DNA from: Pedobacter caeni
GTDB taxonomy: Bacteria; Bacteroidota; Bacteroidia; Sphingobacteriales; Sphingobacteriaceae
Direction of reading: 5' to 3'
DNA length: 64,000 nt
Assembly (NCBI RefSeq): GCF_900129215.1
Contig: NZ_FQUQ01000002.1
Span: forward strand, 310,001-374,000
In this document: positions 1 through 9,809 of the stretch, one piece after another
Numbering within the stretch: the first letter of the stretch is position 1
How the letters are laid out: every line of letters starts with the position of its first letter
Made by a program: the position numbers and the translations under genes
The notes under the pieces: generated by a model
Told to the model about the DNA's origin: nothing
The model's database searches: none
What the model saw: the letters and a program-made list of their open reading frames with translations, nothing else

Positions 1-2
1 AT

Positions 3-1130
3 GGCTTTATCATCACCAGAAACAGGATCAATGGTCAAATGAAAAAAGCGGAAGGCCAGGTCCGCAATGTTCCAAAAGTGGAAAGAAACTATTTAAACCT
101 GGCCAGACAACAACAGATTAAACAAGAGCTTTACATATTTCTGATGCAGAAAAGTGAAGAGACCGCCATTTCTAAGACGTCTAATATTGCTAACTCCAAA
201 ACCATAGACCCCCCCAAGTCTGAAGTTAAGCCGTTTAGTCCGAAAAGAATGGTGGTCTATTTATTTGGATTGGTAGCAGGGATGGTGATTCCCCTGGGGC
301 TGATGTATGTAAAAGACATGTTGAATGATAAAATTCAGACTAAAGAAGACATCATCAGGTTGACTCAGGTTCCCATTATCGGCGAGATCAGTCATGATGA
401 GGGGAACGACAATATGGTGGTGGCAAACAGTTCCAGGTCTGCCATTTCAGAGCAGTTCCGGGCCATGAGAACCAACCTTTCTTTCTTCTTCAAGAATGCG
501 GATGAGAAAGTGATTTTATTGACCAGCAGCATGTCTGGGGAAGGGAAATCATTTGTAGCCATTAACCTGGGACAAATTTTAGCGCTGACGAATAAAAAGG
601 TGTTGTTGATGGAGCTCGATTTGCGGAAGCCAGGGCTTTCTGCCAAGCTGCAGATCTCAAACCCGATAGGTTTTACCAATTATGTAACCACTCCTGAATT
701 AACAGCCGCTGATATTGTGAAGCCATTGAAAGCTCAGGAAAACCTGTTTGTGGTGAGTTCAGGCCCTATCCCACCAAATCCGGCAGAGTTGCTGCTGAGT
801 GAAAGAACAAAAACGCTGATGCAGGAATTGAAGCAGCAGTTTGACTATATCATCATTGATGCCCCTCCGGTAGGAATTGTTACTGATGCGCAATTGCTGG
901 CTTCTTATTCAGACGTATGTATGTACCTCGTGAGACAGAATTATACCCTGAAACAGCAAATCAATATCGTGGATGATTTGGCCAGAAGCCAAAAAATCAA
1001 AGGATTAAGTATTGTGGTGAATGACATCAAGGCCACCAAAGGTTATGGTTATGGATACAGCTATGGCAATTATGATGTGAGTGGTCAGGAATCAGGTTTT
1101 TTTAGCAAACTGTTTAAACGAAATAAATAA
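3..1130 (+). CDS. Wzc-like exopolysaccharide tyrosine autokinase, C-terminal part (5' truncated)
   Basis: This is the C-terminal part of a polysaccharide co-polymerase fused to a bacterial tyrosine kinase, an inner-membrane protein that controls polymer length and export. The frame is open to the left edge, so the N-terminal Wzz domain lies outside. Counting from the first Met at position 39: the end of the GNVR region (about 10-40), a transmembrane helix (about 71-91), then the cytoplasmic kinase. The kinase shows Walker A SMSGEGKS (164-171), Walker A' LLMELDLRKP and Walker B YIIIDAPP (270-277). The tail carries a tyrosine cluster (about 336-345), the usual autophosphorylation site. The flippase gene starts 6 bases downstream. 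Family assignment is firm; the exact length of the protein is unknown. Confidence 0.93.
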   Translation, partial: GFIITRNRINGQMKKAEGQVRNVPKVERNYLNLARQQQIKQELYIFLMQKSEETAISKTSNIANSKTIDPPKSEVKPFSPKRMVVYLFGLVAGMVIPLGLMYVKDMLNDKIQTKEDIIRLTQVPIIGEISHDEGNDNMVVANSSRSAISEQFRAMRTNLSFFFKNADEKVILLTSSMSGEGKSFVAINLGQILALTNKKVLLMELDLRKPGLSAKLQISNPIGFTNYVTTPELTAADIVKPLKAQENLFVVSSGPIPPNPAELLLSERTKTLMQELKQQFDYIIIDAPPVGIVTDAQLLASYSDVCMYLVRQNYTLKQQINIVDDLARSQKIKGLSIVVNDIKATKGYGYGYSYGNYDVSGQESGFFSKLFKRNK

Positions 1131-1136
1131 TTTCAA

Positions 1137-2684
1137 ATGAAATCAGCAAATAAGGTGGTGATCAACACAGGTATATTATATGCCAGGATGTTGATTACAA
1201 TGGGGATTTCGTTGTATGCGACAAGGCTGGTTTTAAATGCATTGGGCTCCGTAGATTACGGGGTCTTTAACCTTGTTGCCGGAGTGATTGCCATGCTGTC
1301 TTTTTTAAACACGGCGATGGCCACCTCTACGCAAAGGTTTCTTTCTTTTTATCAGGGAAAAAATGATCTGAAAATGCAAAAGCGGGTATTTACCAATAGC
1401 CTGCTCTTACATATAGGTATTGGCTTGCTGATGGTCATTGTGTTGGAGATCTCCGGATTTTTCCTCTTTAACGGCTTTCTGAATATTCCTGCTGATCGGG
1501 TTGAAGTGGCCCGGTTGATTTATCATTTTATGTCAGTCACGGTATTTTTTACCATTGTAGCGGTTCCTTTTACAGGATCTCTTGTTGCACATGAAAATAT
1601 GTTATGGGTGGCCATAGTAAATGTGGTGGAGACCTTGTTGAAACTAGGAATTGCTTATGTATTATATATTGTAGCTCAGGATAAATTGTCGGTCTACGGA
1701 TTACTGACTGCAGGAATCAGCATTGCCAGCTTTTTACTTTATGCTGTGTATTGTTTTGGTAAATATGAAGACTGCACGTTGGAAGGTGTTTTTTCCGTAG
1801 ATAAAACAATGATGAAAGAGCTGACTTCCTTTGCAGGATGGAACCTGTTTGGTTCCCTTTGTGCGCTGGGAAGGGCACAGGGACTGGCCATCTTGTTGAA
1901 TATCTTTTTTGGAACGGTAGTCAACGCAGCCTATGCGATCGCAAACCAGGTTGCCGCTCAACTGAATTTTTTCTCTTTAACCCTTTTAAGGGCAATCAAC
2001 CCACAAATCATGAAAAGTGAGGGAGCCGAAAACCGGGAAAAGATGTTGCGTCTTTCTATGATCGGCAGTAAGTTTGGTTTCTTCCTGCTGGCTTTTGCAG
2101 CCATTCCCTGCATTTTCGAAATGAATGCCATTCTTCACCTGTGGCTGAATATTGTACCAGAATACACAGCAGCTTTCTGTTCTTTAATGTTGTGTGCAAC
2201 CTTAATTAATCAGCTGACTGTGGGCCTGCAATCGGCCGTACAGGCCACAGGAAAAGTAAAGGTTTACCAGGCAGTTGTGGGCTCTGTCCTGTTGTTGGCT
2301 CTGCCACTTGCTTACCTGTTGTTAAAGCTGGGGTATCCCGTTTATACGGTGTTTATTGGCTATTGTTTTATCGAGGTCATCGCCTGTACACTCAGGCTGT
2401 TTTTTTTAAGAAATATAGCCGGATTATCCATCAGGCTGTACTTTTCTAATGTGATTTTCAAAGTGGTTGTACCACTTTGTCTGCTGGTGCTGACTTGCTA
2501 TCTGAGCGTTACTTATGTTCATTTTGGCTGGAGGTTCATCTTTACCGGGGTAGCGGGTGTTTCCGTTTTCCTGGTCAGCATTTATCTCTTTGGTTTATGT
2601 GATGATGAAAAAGCAATCATCCATAAGATAGCAAATCAGTTAACTGATAAACTGAATTTAAAGAAACAATTTAATCACGTGTAG
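1137..2684 (+). CDS. Wzx-like polysaccharide flippase (MOP superfamily)
   Basis: A polytopic membrane protein of 515 residues with about 12-14 predicted hydrophobic helices. It probably flips lipid-linked repeat units across the inner membrane. The N-terminus (ATRLVLNALGSVDYGVFNLV) resembles the start of PST/MOP-type oligosaccharide flippases, and the length fits. It sits between the co-polymerase kinase and the sugar-modification genes, as expected for a Wzx/Wzy locus. The substrate cannot be read from sequence. Multidrug MATE exporters share the fold, but the context favours a flippase. Confidence 0.85.
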   Translation: MKSANKVVINTGILYARMLITMGISLYATRLVLNALGSVDYGVFNLVAGVIAMLSFLNTAMATSTQRFLSFYQGKNDLKMQKRVFTNSLLLHIGIGLLMVIVLEISGFFLFNGFLNIPADRVEVARLIYHFMSVTVFFTIVAVPFTGSLVAHENMLWVAIVNVVETLLKLGIAYVLYIVAQDKLSVYGLLTAGISIASFLLYAVYCFGKYEDCTLEGVFSVDKTMMKELTSFAGWNLFGSLCALGRAQGLAILLNIFFGTVVNAAYAIANQVAAQLNFFSLTLLRAINPQIMKSEGAENREKMLRLSMIGSKFGFFLLAFAAIPCIFEMNAILHLWLNIVPEYTAAFCSLMLCATLINQLTVGLQSAVQATGKVKVYQAVVGSVLLLALPLAYLLLKLGYPVYTVFIGYCFIEVIACTLRLFFLRNIAGLSIRLYFSNVIFKVVVPLCLLVLTCYLSVTYVHFGWRFIFTGVAGVSVFLVSIYLFGLCDDEKAIIHKIANQLTDKLNLKKQFNHV

Positions 2685-2697
2685 TCTCTATTGAGTT

Positions 2698-3705
2698 ATG
2701 AAAAGTATCCTAAAAAAGATCGTTCCGAAATCGGCTAAAAGGTTCTATCGGTCTAAGCAAACCCAGTTATCGATCATCAAAGATTACGTCTATGATTATC
2801 GGAAGTTTAACCGGGAATCTGCTTCATTTAAATTAAGAAGTAAGGAGATGATGCAGGCTTACATCATTAAAGAATACCATGCTATAGAAAAAGGGCTGGC
2901 CTTGCTGGATCCCCGACCGGGATTTGGGGAAGCGAGAGTTTCTGCTTTAGCGGATGTGGTAGAAGAGTATATAAAAAATTACGGGATCGATTCCGTTACC
3001 TCTATTACCGCCTTTACACTTAGAGAGTATTTGAATTTTGATGCCACACATCATAAAGTTCCTGAATATTTATCCAGGAAACTGGAAAGTCTTATCACCC
3101 GTTGTGATGAATCGTCTTCCGATAAAACCGGGGGCACTAAAATTATTCCCAGAACGGAAATTACCGACACATTGGATTTCGATTATGCCGGGTTTTTTAA
3201 GTCCAGACACAGTGTGAGGGATTTTTCGGAAGAGCCGGTCTCTACTCAGCAGATTTTGAATGCCATTGATACGGCAAGGTATACACCTTCGGTGTGTAAC
3301 CGACAGGCCTGGAAAGTATATGTGATTGAACATTCAAATGTGGAGCTTAAGAAGAAGCTGTTGAATGTGCAGAATGGCAACCGGGGTTTTGGGGAACACA
3401 TCAGCTCCCTGATTGTGATCACCGGAAAGCTGTCTTCTTTTTTCGCCTATGAAAGAAATCAGGTATTTATTGATGGGGGAATGTTCGCGATGTCTATCGT
3501 ATTGTCGCTCCATGCAGAAGGCTTGGGTGTCTGTTGCCTGAATACGAGTTATGCGGTGAAACAGTATGAAGCTTTCAGGGCGTCAATGCAGATGGATAGC
3601 GACTGTGTTCCGATCATGTTCCTGGCTGTAGGAAATCTTAAAGAGGATTTCAAAGTGGCCATTTCAGAGCGTAAGCCACTCGCAGATATTGTTGAAGTGA
3701 GGTAA
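2698..3705 (+). CDS. nitroreductase-family protein in the exopolysaccharide locus
   Basis: A 335-residue protein whose C-terminal 190 residues match the FMN-binding nitroreductase fold. It has a SRHSVRDFSEEPV start (about 163-175), a TPSVCNRQAWKVYVIE segment and a GLGVCCLN segment near the end. The N-terminal 140 residues are basic and not a recognised domain. Nitroreductase-like genes beside pyruvyl transferase genes are a recurrent pair in Bacteroidota capsule loci, and here the pyruvyl transferase-like gene follows by 23 bases. The substrate is unknown; a role in making or modifying a sugar substituent is inference. Confidence 0.8.
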   Translation: MKSILKKIVPKSAKRFYRSKQTQLSIIKDYVYDYRKFNRESASFKLRSKEMMQAYIIKEYHAIEKGLALLDPRPGFGEARVSALADVVEEYIKNYGIDSVTSITAFTLREYLNFDATHHKVPEYLSRKLESLITRCDESSSDKTGGTKIIPRTEITDTLDFDYAGFFKSRHSVRDFSEEPVSTQQILNAIDTARYTPSVCNRQAWKVYVIEHSNVELKKKLLNVQNGNRGFGEHISSLIVITGKLSSFFAYERNQVFIDGGMFAMSIVLSLHAEGLGVCCLNTSYAVKQYEAFRASMQMDSDCVPIMFLAVGNLKEDFKVAISERKPLADIVEVR

Positions 3706-3728
3706 CAAGATATAAATTTTAATTTTTA

Positions 3729-4973
3729 ATGATGAACAATTTCAAGCAGCTATTTAAGGGGTTATATGTTGAGTTTTTCTGGTCGCTGGCCCTTTTCTGT
3801 TCTCTTTTTATAAAGGCTAAAAAGAGTGCGAATAAGATTTTGGTGCTGCCCGCTGCAAATCTGAATGGAGGTTTTGGGGAAGATATCATGATCACGAGTT
3901 TCATGAATAATTTTGCAAATGGTACGCCTGTCTGCATTTTAAATGGATTCAGGATCGTTAGGGAAGATTATAAAACGATCAATAAAAATATAGAGTTTAT
4001 TGATGGCTTTAACGATAGGGTTAATTTTCTGAAACTCTTGTTACTGATCAAAAACTGTTCTCTGGTTTATGTGATTGGTGCAGATATTATGGATGGTACT
4101 TACCGGGTGCATAACTCGATCAACCGTTTGAGGGTGATCGAACTGGCACATCGTATAGGGGTAAAGGCACAGATTTCCGGATTTAGTGTGAGCAAGAATA
4201 TCCTTCCTGTGGTGAAAGCAAAATTCATTCAGGTGGCTAAGGATGTGAAGTTGAAAATCAGAGATGTGGAATCCTATACCAGGATGAAAGATTTTATTGC
4301 TACAGACAGACTGATCTTAACAAATGACATTGCTTTTATCTGTCCGGATGTACCGGCAAGTTATCAAAGCAATACCTATAACGATTATAAGCTATGGGCG
4401 AATACGGTCAAAGCAAATGGCAAAACGATCATTGGGGTTTGTCCGAATGCCATTCAGGCAAAAAAGATCGGTTTTGAAAACTACCTTTCTGGATTTAAGC
4501 AGTTGTTGGAAGGCTTTTTAGCAGTGGGCGACTATGCCTTTGTTTTTCTTTATCATGACATCAGACCCATCTGTGATGATGCCAGTGACAGCACGATCAG
4601 CCATATTCTGAATGACTATTTTAAGGCAAAGTCTGTGGATTGCTTTTATACCGACCAGATTAAAAATGGGGTAGAACTAAAGGGTTATGTTTCCTTAGTG
4701 GATTTTACCATCACGGGCAGAATGCATTTGGGAATCTCAGGCTTAACTTTCTCCAAGCCTATGTTTGGCGTTTCCTATGCCAATAAATTTGAGGGAATGG
4801 TGAAGTTGTTTGAGGTAGATCCGAACATCTGCCTGATTGATTATGATAAGCTCAGCGAATCAAAAGAAAAGATTCAGCTCTTTACTAAAAACTTCGAGTC
4901 GATCGAAAACAGCGTAAAAAAGAACATACAGAAGGTTAAACTAGAAACAAGTAACAACTATACCCATGGGTAA
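3729..4973 (+). CDS. polysaccharide pyruvyl transferase family protein
   Basis: A 414-residue protein resembling the CsaB/WcaK pyruvyl transferase family, which adds pyruvate ketals to sugars of cell-surface polymers. It shows the glycine-rich NGGFGEDIM segment near residue 50, a YVIGADIMDG segment, and the C-terminal signature-like TGRMHLGISGL followed by KPMFGVSYANKFEGM. A hydrophobic stretch near residues 12-28 could anchor it to the membrane. It overlaps the next gene by 8 bases, which suggests translational coupling. The family also contains members with other proposed roles, so the exact reaction is inferred. Confidence 0.78.
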   Translation: MMNNFKQLFKGLYVEFFWSLALFCSLFIKAKKSANKILVLPAANLNGGFGEDIMITSFMNNFANGTPVCILNGFRIVREDYKTINKNIEFIDGFNDRVNFLKLLLLIKNCSLVYVIGADIMDGTYRVHNSINRLRVIELAHRIGVKAQISGFSVSKNILPVVKAKFIQVAKDVKLKIRDVESYTRMKDFIATDRLILTNDIAFICPDVPASYQSNTYNDYKLWANTVKANGKTIIGVCPNAIQAKKIGFENYLSGFKQLLEGFLAVGDYAFVFLYHDIRPICDDASDSTISHILNDYFKAKSVDCFYTDQIKNGVELKGYVSLVDFTITGRMHLGISGLTFSKPMFGVSYANKFEGMVKLFEVDPNICLIDYDKLSESKEKIQLFTKNFESIENSVKKNIQKVKLETSNNYTHG

Positions 4974-6303
4974 AGGGATATTATTATTTATTATCATCTC
5001 TATTTATCTTTTCAGAACGGTTATCCTTAAAACAAAGAAAAGGGATACCAAATTTTTATGGGTCAGCTTTTTTATATTCTGCATCCCATTTGAATTTGGA
5101 AAAGCACTGAATACCCCAAAGCTGAATGATATTGCAGGCACTGTACAGCCCATCTATATCATTTCTTTATGCATTGGGTTAATTATTGCAGTGCTGCCTT
5201 ATGCGAAACGGAGATTTATAAATTATTCCTTTAACCTCAACAACTGGATCAACGCTTTTTGTGTGCTGCTGATCATCTCTTTTCTGAACCCTTACAATTC
5301 TTTTTATACCGGAACCTGGGTGCTTGCAATCTTTTTCTTATCCAATATTCTCTTTTTCAAATTGCTGAGTAGCTTTTTGACAAAAGCGGATGTGGTGAAC
5401 GGTCTTTTCGACGGACTGATGTGGCTGGCCTATTCTCAGTTTTTCCTGGCCTTATGTTTTCCTGTCCTGGGGATCTCTGCCGTAACCAAGCTGTTTCATG
5501 AATCTGCGGAAATCTGGGCCACCAGACTGGATACCAGAAGCGGAGCTGTAGGCTTCTTTAATCACCCGGGAAGGTTAGCCTTATTTATGGTGATTGCCTC
5601 TTCCTTTTTTCTCTCCACTTACCTGTATAATTTCAAAAGAAAAGCGAGCGCAATATGCCTGGGCATTTGTATCCTGACGCTTTTCCTGACGTACTCCAGG
5701 ACTTCTTATTTAGCTTTAATCATTACGCTTTCAACCTGCTATTACATTGATAAGAATGCCCATAAGAACATTTTTTCAATGTCTAATATTTTGAAATTTG
5801 TAGTGCCAACGGTACTGGTTTTAGTGTATCTGATTGTCTACTCTCCTTTGAGTGCACTGTTTCTTCAAAGTGACTCTTCTGATCAGTATGACAACAGAAT
5901 GGTGCACTGGTTAATGGCATTCAATATATTTGAAACTTCTCCATACATCGGAGTAGGGCTAAATGCCCACCTCTCATACATTTCACAACATCTTGGTATC
6001 GTAAGCCAGGTAACAATGGACGACTTCTTTTCGGTCAATCCGATACACAATATTCATTTGATCATCTTGAGTGAAATTGGGATTCTCGGGATTCTTTTAT
6101 GGGTCTATTTTTTATTTGGTAACATCTTTAAAGCAAAAAAAGAAATTAAGGAGGGACATAATGAGGTCTTCTCCCTTACTTTAATCGGGCTCTTTGTAGC
6201 TTACATTATCTATGGTCTAACAGGTTGGGCTCCCTTCTCAACAGCCATCTTGCCAATATTCCTTTTTATAACTTTTTTTTCAATTAAATACAGAGACCAA
6301 TGA
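4966..6303 (+). CDS. O-antigen polymerase/ligase-like membrane protein (Wzy-like)
   Basis: A polytopic protein of 445 residues with about 10-12 hydrophobic helices and a long extracytoplasmic loop (about 290-370) holding an SVNPIHNIHL segment. These are features of the Wzy_C/WaaL-type polymerase and ligase family. In this Wzx/Wzy-type locus the likely role is polymerisation of repeat units on the periplasmic face. Sequence identity within the family is low, so the call rests on topology and position. The stop codon overlaps the start of the next gene in an ATGA. Confidence 0.78.
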   Translation: MGKGILLFIIISIYLFRTVILKTKKRDTKFLWVSFFIFCIPFEFGKALNTPKLNDIAGTVQPIYIISLCIGLIIAVLPYAKRRFINYSFNLNNWINAFCVLLIISFLNPYNSFYTGTWVLAIFFLSNILFFKLLSSFLTKADVVNGLFDGLMWLAYSQFFLALCFPVLGISAVTKLFHESAEIWATRLDTRSGAVGFFNHPGRLALFMVIASSFFLSTYLYNFKRKASAICLGICILTLFLTYSRTSYLALIITLSTCYYIDKNAHKNIFSMSNILKFVVPTVLVLVYLIVYSPLSALFLQSDSSDQYDNRMVHWLMAFNIFETSPYIGVGLNAHLSYISQHLGIVSQVTMDDFFSVNPIHNIHLIILSEIGILGILLWVYFLFGNIFKAKKEIKEGHNEVFSLTLIGLFVAYIIYGLTGWAPFSTAILPIFLFITFFSIKYRDQ

Positions 6304-7559
6304 GGAAAATACTGATTGTTACCCCATATATGCCATTCCCTCTAAATTCTGGTGGAAGAATAGCTCAATTTGAATTCAATAATGAAATGCGTCATCATTT
6401 TAAGATGACCCTCGCCTTTACCATGAAACCGGAAGAGCAAAAAGCACTTGAAGAGCTCAAAGGATTGTGGAAAAATGTAGAGTTTAAACCTTATGTGATC
6501 AGAGATAAATCTGTTTCGGATAAGTTTGGTGATATCTTGTTCCGTTTTTCGGAATTCTTCAACCGGTTGATCGGCAAAGGTGTCTTTTTCTTCGGTTGTA
6601 AGACGAATCTGGATAAACTGCTAAAAATAAATACCACACTCTTCAGATCTAAAAGCTTTGGATTTCCAAGAGGATTTATTGATCATTTTAGAAATGTCTT
6701 ATTGGAAGATAATTTTGAATATGTACAGGTGGAATTTCACCAGCTGATTTCTTTTGCCGAATATATTCCACAAAGTTCTTACCGGATTTTTGTACACCAT
6801 GAACTCAGGTTCATCAGGGAAAAGAGAGAGCTTGAGCTCTTCAGCTTCAATTCCGGTTTTTTAAAAAGGATCTATAAAAGAAACAAAAAGTTTGAACTAT
6901 CTGCCCTGGAAAAGTATGATATGGTTTGTACACTTTCTGATGTCGATAAACTCCTTTTAGAAAAAGACATCAAAAAGCCGATCCTGGTTTCTTCTCCGGT
7001 TCCGATCAGAGTGGGAAAAGCGGAAACAGGTTTTTCATCTGCCAATAAATTGGTGTTCCTCGGAGGGGAAGATCATTTCCCGAATAAAGAGGGGGTAGAT
7101 TGGTTTCTGATGAACTGCTGGATGCCTTTAAAATCCAAATACCCGGATTTAAGACTGTCTGTAATTGGTAAATGGCATCAGCAAACCATTGATGGTTATG
7201 CCGGATTGTTAGACGCGGTAAGCTTTTTGGGTTATGTGGAGCAGCTTCATGAGGAATTGGCGAATAGCATATTTATTGTTCCTATCCGTATTGGCAGTGG
7301 AATCAGGATGAAAATTATTGAGGCCGTGAATGCCGGTATCCCATTTGTTTCTACAGAAGTGGGGGTAGAGGGTTTATGCTTTAAAAACGGACATGACTGT
7401 TTAATTGGTAACACCGCGCAGGAATTCTGCTCTGCGGTGGCCAGGATATTAGAGAGTGAAGATTTAGGCACCAGGCTTCTGGAAAATGCCCGGAATACTC
7501 TGAACAAAGAAAATTCTTATACACAATTAATTGACAGAAGGCTGGCCATTTATAATTAA
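6300..7559 (+). CDS. glycosyltransferase, GT4-like
   Basis: A cytoplasmic transferase of 419 residues with the two-domain GT-B layout. The C-terminal half holds LVFLGGEDHFPNKEG (about 250) and the nucleotide-sugar binding block PIRIGSGIRMKIIEAVNAGI with the conserved EAVNAGIP glutamate. That arrangement matches group-1 transferases that use NDP-sugars with retention of configuration. It starts inside the stop of the polymerase gene (ATGA overlap), so the two are probably translationally coupled. Donor and acceptor are unknown. Confidence 0.87.
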   Translation: MRKILIVTPYMPFPLNSGGRIAQFEFNNEMRHHFKMTLAFTMKPEEQKALEELKGLWKNVEFKPYVIRDKSVSDKFGDILFRFSEFFNRLIGKGVFFFGCKTNLDKLLKINTTLFRSKSFGFPRGFIDHFRNVLLEDNFEYVQVEFHQLISFAEYIPQSSYRIFVHHELRFIREKRELELFSFNSGFLKRIYKRNKKFELSALEKYDMVCTLSDVDKLLLEKDIKKPILVSSPVPIRVGKAETGFSSANKLVFLGGEDHFPNKEGVDWFLMNCWMPLKSKYPDLRLSVIGKWHQQTIDGYAGLLDAVSFLGYVEQLHEELANSIFIVPIRIGSGIRMKIIEAVNAGIPFVSTEVGVEGLCFKNGHDCLIGNTAQEFCSAVARILESEDLGTRLLENARNTLNKENSYTQLIDRRLAIYN

Positions 7560-7574
7560 AGAAGGAAACCTATC

Positions 7575-8405
7575 ATGAAAACTATGAAGTTGATCAAACC
7601 TAAATTAATTGTTTTGGTGGTGCTGTATAAGAAGACGATTTCAGCGTCTCCTACCATCAGTCATTTGTTATCGCAAAATAAAGAACTGTTTGACCTGGAG
7701 CTGGTGATCTGGGACAATAGCCCGGAGCCTTCTCCGGAAGCAGAAATTAGCGGACTATCGGCTGTCTTTTCTAAGTTTCAATACATCCAGACTCCTGAAA
7801 ACGTATGGTTGTCGAAATTATATAATCAGGTGCTGCAGGCCAATGTTTACGATTATGCTTTATTGCTTGATCAGGATAGCGAATTACCGGATTATTATTT
7901 CGACAAGTTAGGTGCAGCAATATCGGATTTCCCGGATATTTCTCTTTTTCTCCCGATTGTGCTGAACAATAAAAAAGTGGTGAGCCCGGGGTCCTTTGTT
8001 TATTTCAAAGGAAAACATTGGAAAAAGATAAAGACCGGACTAATGAGTTCTAAAAATGTGTTGGCAATTACCAGTGGAATGGTCATTTCCTCCAAAGTGA
8101 TCCTTGCTCATCAAATGAAATTCGATGAGCGCCTGAACTTGTATGGCATTGATACCAGCTTTATGCTCAGGTTCTCAAAATTAGAAAAGCAGCTCTATGT
8201 TTTAAAGGTAAAGTTTGACCATGATACGGTGTTGTGGTCAAACCCTTCGGCAGATGTGATGTTAAGCCGCTTTAGAAATCTCAAAGGTACCTGGCCCAAG
8301 ATTTTATCAGACAGGCCGGTGGCCTTGGTGCTGGCTTATTTTTATAGCATAGCAGTTTCTCTAAAGCTGGCGTTAAAATACCAGGACAGGAGATTTTTAA
8401 AATAA
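7575..8405 (+). CDS. glycosyltransferase family 2
   Basis: A 276-residue GT-A type transferase. The N-terminus KLIVLVVLYKKTISASPTI is the usual first strand, and LLLDQDSELPDYYFDKLGAA (about 96-115) carries the DxD-like acidic motif for metal and nucleotide sugar. It resembles rhamnosyltransferase-like GT2 proteins, though the acceptor cannot be told. Two nearby Met codons (residues 1 and 4) are possible starts. It follows the previous gene by 15 bases. A 170-base non-coding stretch with a repeated start leader comes after it. Confidence 0.86.
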   Translation: MKTMKLIKPKLIVLVVLYKKTISASPTISHLLSQNKELFDLELVIWDNSPEPSPEAEISGLSAVFSKFQYIQTPENVWLSKLYNQVLQANVYDYALLLDQDSELPDYYFDKLGAAISDFPDISLFLPIVLNNKKVVSPGSFVYFKGKHWKKIKTGLMSSKNVLAITSGMVISSKVILAHQMKFDERLNLYGIDTSFMLRFSKLEKQLYVLKVKFDHDTVLWSNPSADVMLSRFRNLKGTWPKILSDRPVALVLAYFYSIAVSLKLALKYQDRRFLK

Positions 8406-8560
8406 AATAGCCCTTTAAGGCTTCTGAAAACGATTAAAAACAACAAGCAGAAATCTGATGAAACCATCATGAGCATACAGATCACACAACGAAATGAACC
8501 GGGTTTACGAGCTCAAGAATACTGTTGAAAACCATAAATGTCAATGAATAATACAAGATC

Positions 8561-8607
8561 ATGATCGCTTCTTAACCATTGAAAAACAATTATATTCCAA
8601 TGAAAAT
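8561..8607 (+). repeat. start leader repeat, copy 1 (upstream of GT4 gene)
   Basis: A 47-base segment covering the untranslated leader and first codons of the next gene. It is repeated at 10909-10955 with only two mismatches; the last 33 bases are identical, including the ATG and two following codons. A TAA codon inside this copy (8573-8575) closes the reading frame before the ATG at 8600, which supports 8600 as the true start. Confidence 0.9.
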
Positions 8608-9703
8608 TATTTGTGTACACCAAAGTGCTGATATGTATGGTTCTGACAGAAGCTTTTTGCAAGTCGTAAAATACCTTAGTCAGTCTGCCGACTTTAAGAA
8701 AATAACCATTGTACTTCCACGTAGCGGACCATTGGTGCTGGAGCTGGAGAAGTTAAATGTAGATATCAGGTACCTGAACCTTTCCTTATTAAGTAAAACT
8801 TATTTGATGAAACTACAATGGGGGAAAATCCTGTTTCCTTTATTCCAGTTCCGCACAAAAAAGAAATTGTTCAATGAATATGATGTGGTGTATGCCAATA
8901 CTTCAGTGATTTTGGACTTTTATCTGCTGGCCCCTTTTCTTCATCAAATGAAGATCATTCACATCAGGGAAATCCCAAATAAAACATTGGGTAAAGTGTT
9001 GTCTTTATTTCTGAGGCAGGCAAAATCAAAAATTATATTCAATTCGTACTCTACTTTGAAAAGCTTTGAAAAGTTAGACAACAGTGTGGTAATTCATAAT
9101 GCCTTTGAAGGCTTTGGTAAAGACGTTGCCTCAGAAATGAAAAAAGAAGAAAGGCCTTTGAGGGTCTTGTTAATCGGAAGGATCAATGGATGGAAAGGCC
9201 AGGACTTTGCCATTGAATCATTGGTGAATATGAAAGCTTCCCCGGTTTTATTGAGAATTGTGGGCAGCACTTCTGCAGGGAATGAAGATCTGGTGCTGCA
9301 ACTAAAGAAAAAAGTAGAACAGCTCGGGCTGAGTAATCAGGTAGAGTTTTTAGACTTTGTGTCTGATACTGCCGAAATCTACGCCTGGTCTGACGTGGTC
9401 ATTGTTCCAAGCACCAAGCCAGAACCTTTTGGAAGGATTGCCATAGAAGCGATGAGTTTATACAAGCCGGTTATTGCAGCAAACCATGGCGGGCTGACGG
9501 AAATTATTGAAAATGGAGTAAGCGGATATCTATTTGAACCCAATAACACGGTTTCATTTGTTAATGCTTTAAGCAGGTATGCAGGCGACAGGGACTTGTT
9601 GGAACAACATGGAAAGAATGCTAAAAGAACCTATGATGAGAAATTTTCCTTAAAGGGGTTCTATAAAAAACTGGATGCAGTCTTTAAAAAGGAAATGGTG
9701 TAA
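8600..9703 (+). CDS. glycosyltransferase, GT4 family
   Basis: A GT-B transferase of 367 residues. The C-terminal half shows LRVLLIGRINGWKGQDFAIE, VVIVPSTKPEPFGRIAIEAM and KPVIAANHGGLTEII, the classical group-1 nucleotide-sugar site with the E(x7)E pattern. I start it at ATG 8600 (protein begins MKIICVHQSADMYGSD). The upstream TTG at 8579 only adds codons of the repeated leader, and another gene begins with the same leader at the equivalent ATG. It is probably part of the same transcript as its neighbours. Its sugar specificity is unknown. Confidence 0.9.
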   Translation: MKIICVHQSADMYGSDRSFLQVVKYLSQSADFKKITIVLPRSGPLVLELEKLNVDIRYLNLSLLSKTYLMKLQWGKILFPLFQFRTKKKLFNEYDVVYANTSVILDFYLLAPFLHQMKIIHIREIPNKTLGKVLSLFLRQAKSKIIFNSYSTLKSFEKLDNSVVIHNAFEGFGKDVASEMKKEERPLRVLLIGRINGWKGQDFAIESLVNMKASPVLLRIVGSTSAGNEDLVLQLKKKVEQLGLSNQVEFLDFVSDTAEIYAWSDVVIVPSTKPEPFGRIAIEAMSLYKPVIAANHGGLTEIIENGVSGYLFEPNNTVSFVNALSRYAGDRDLLEQHGKNAKRTYDEKFSLKGFYKKLDAVFKKEMV

Positions 9704-9809
9704 AAAGGTTGATGCCGGTTATAACTGTGTAGGATTGAAAAATATCAGAAACAAGAAGCTGAAAAAAAGTTGAAACAACTAGTTGAATTGAAAAATAAAT
9801 CTGGAAAAA

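Noticed and set aside
8579-8599. TTG-initiated N-terminal extension of the GT4 gene
   Set aside because: It codes only the repeated leader; the ATG at 8600 matches the equivalent start in copy 2.
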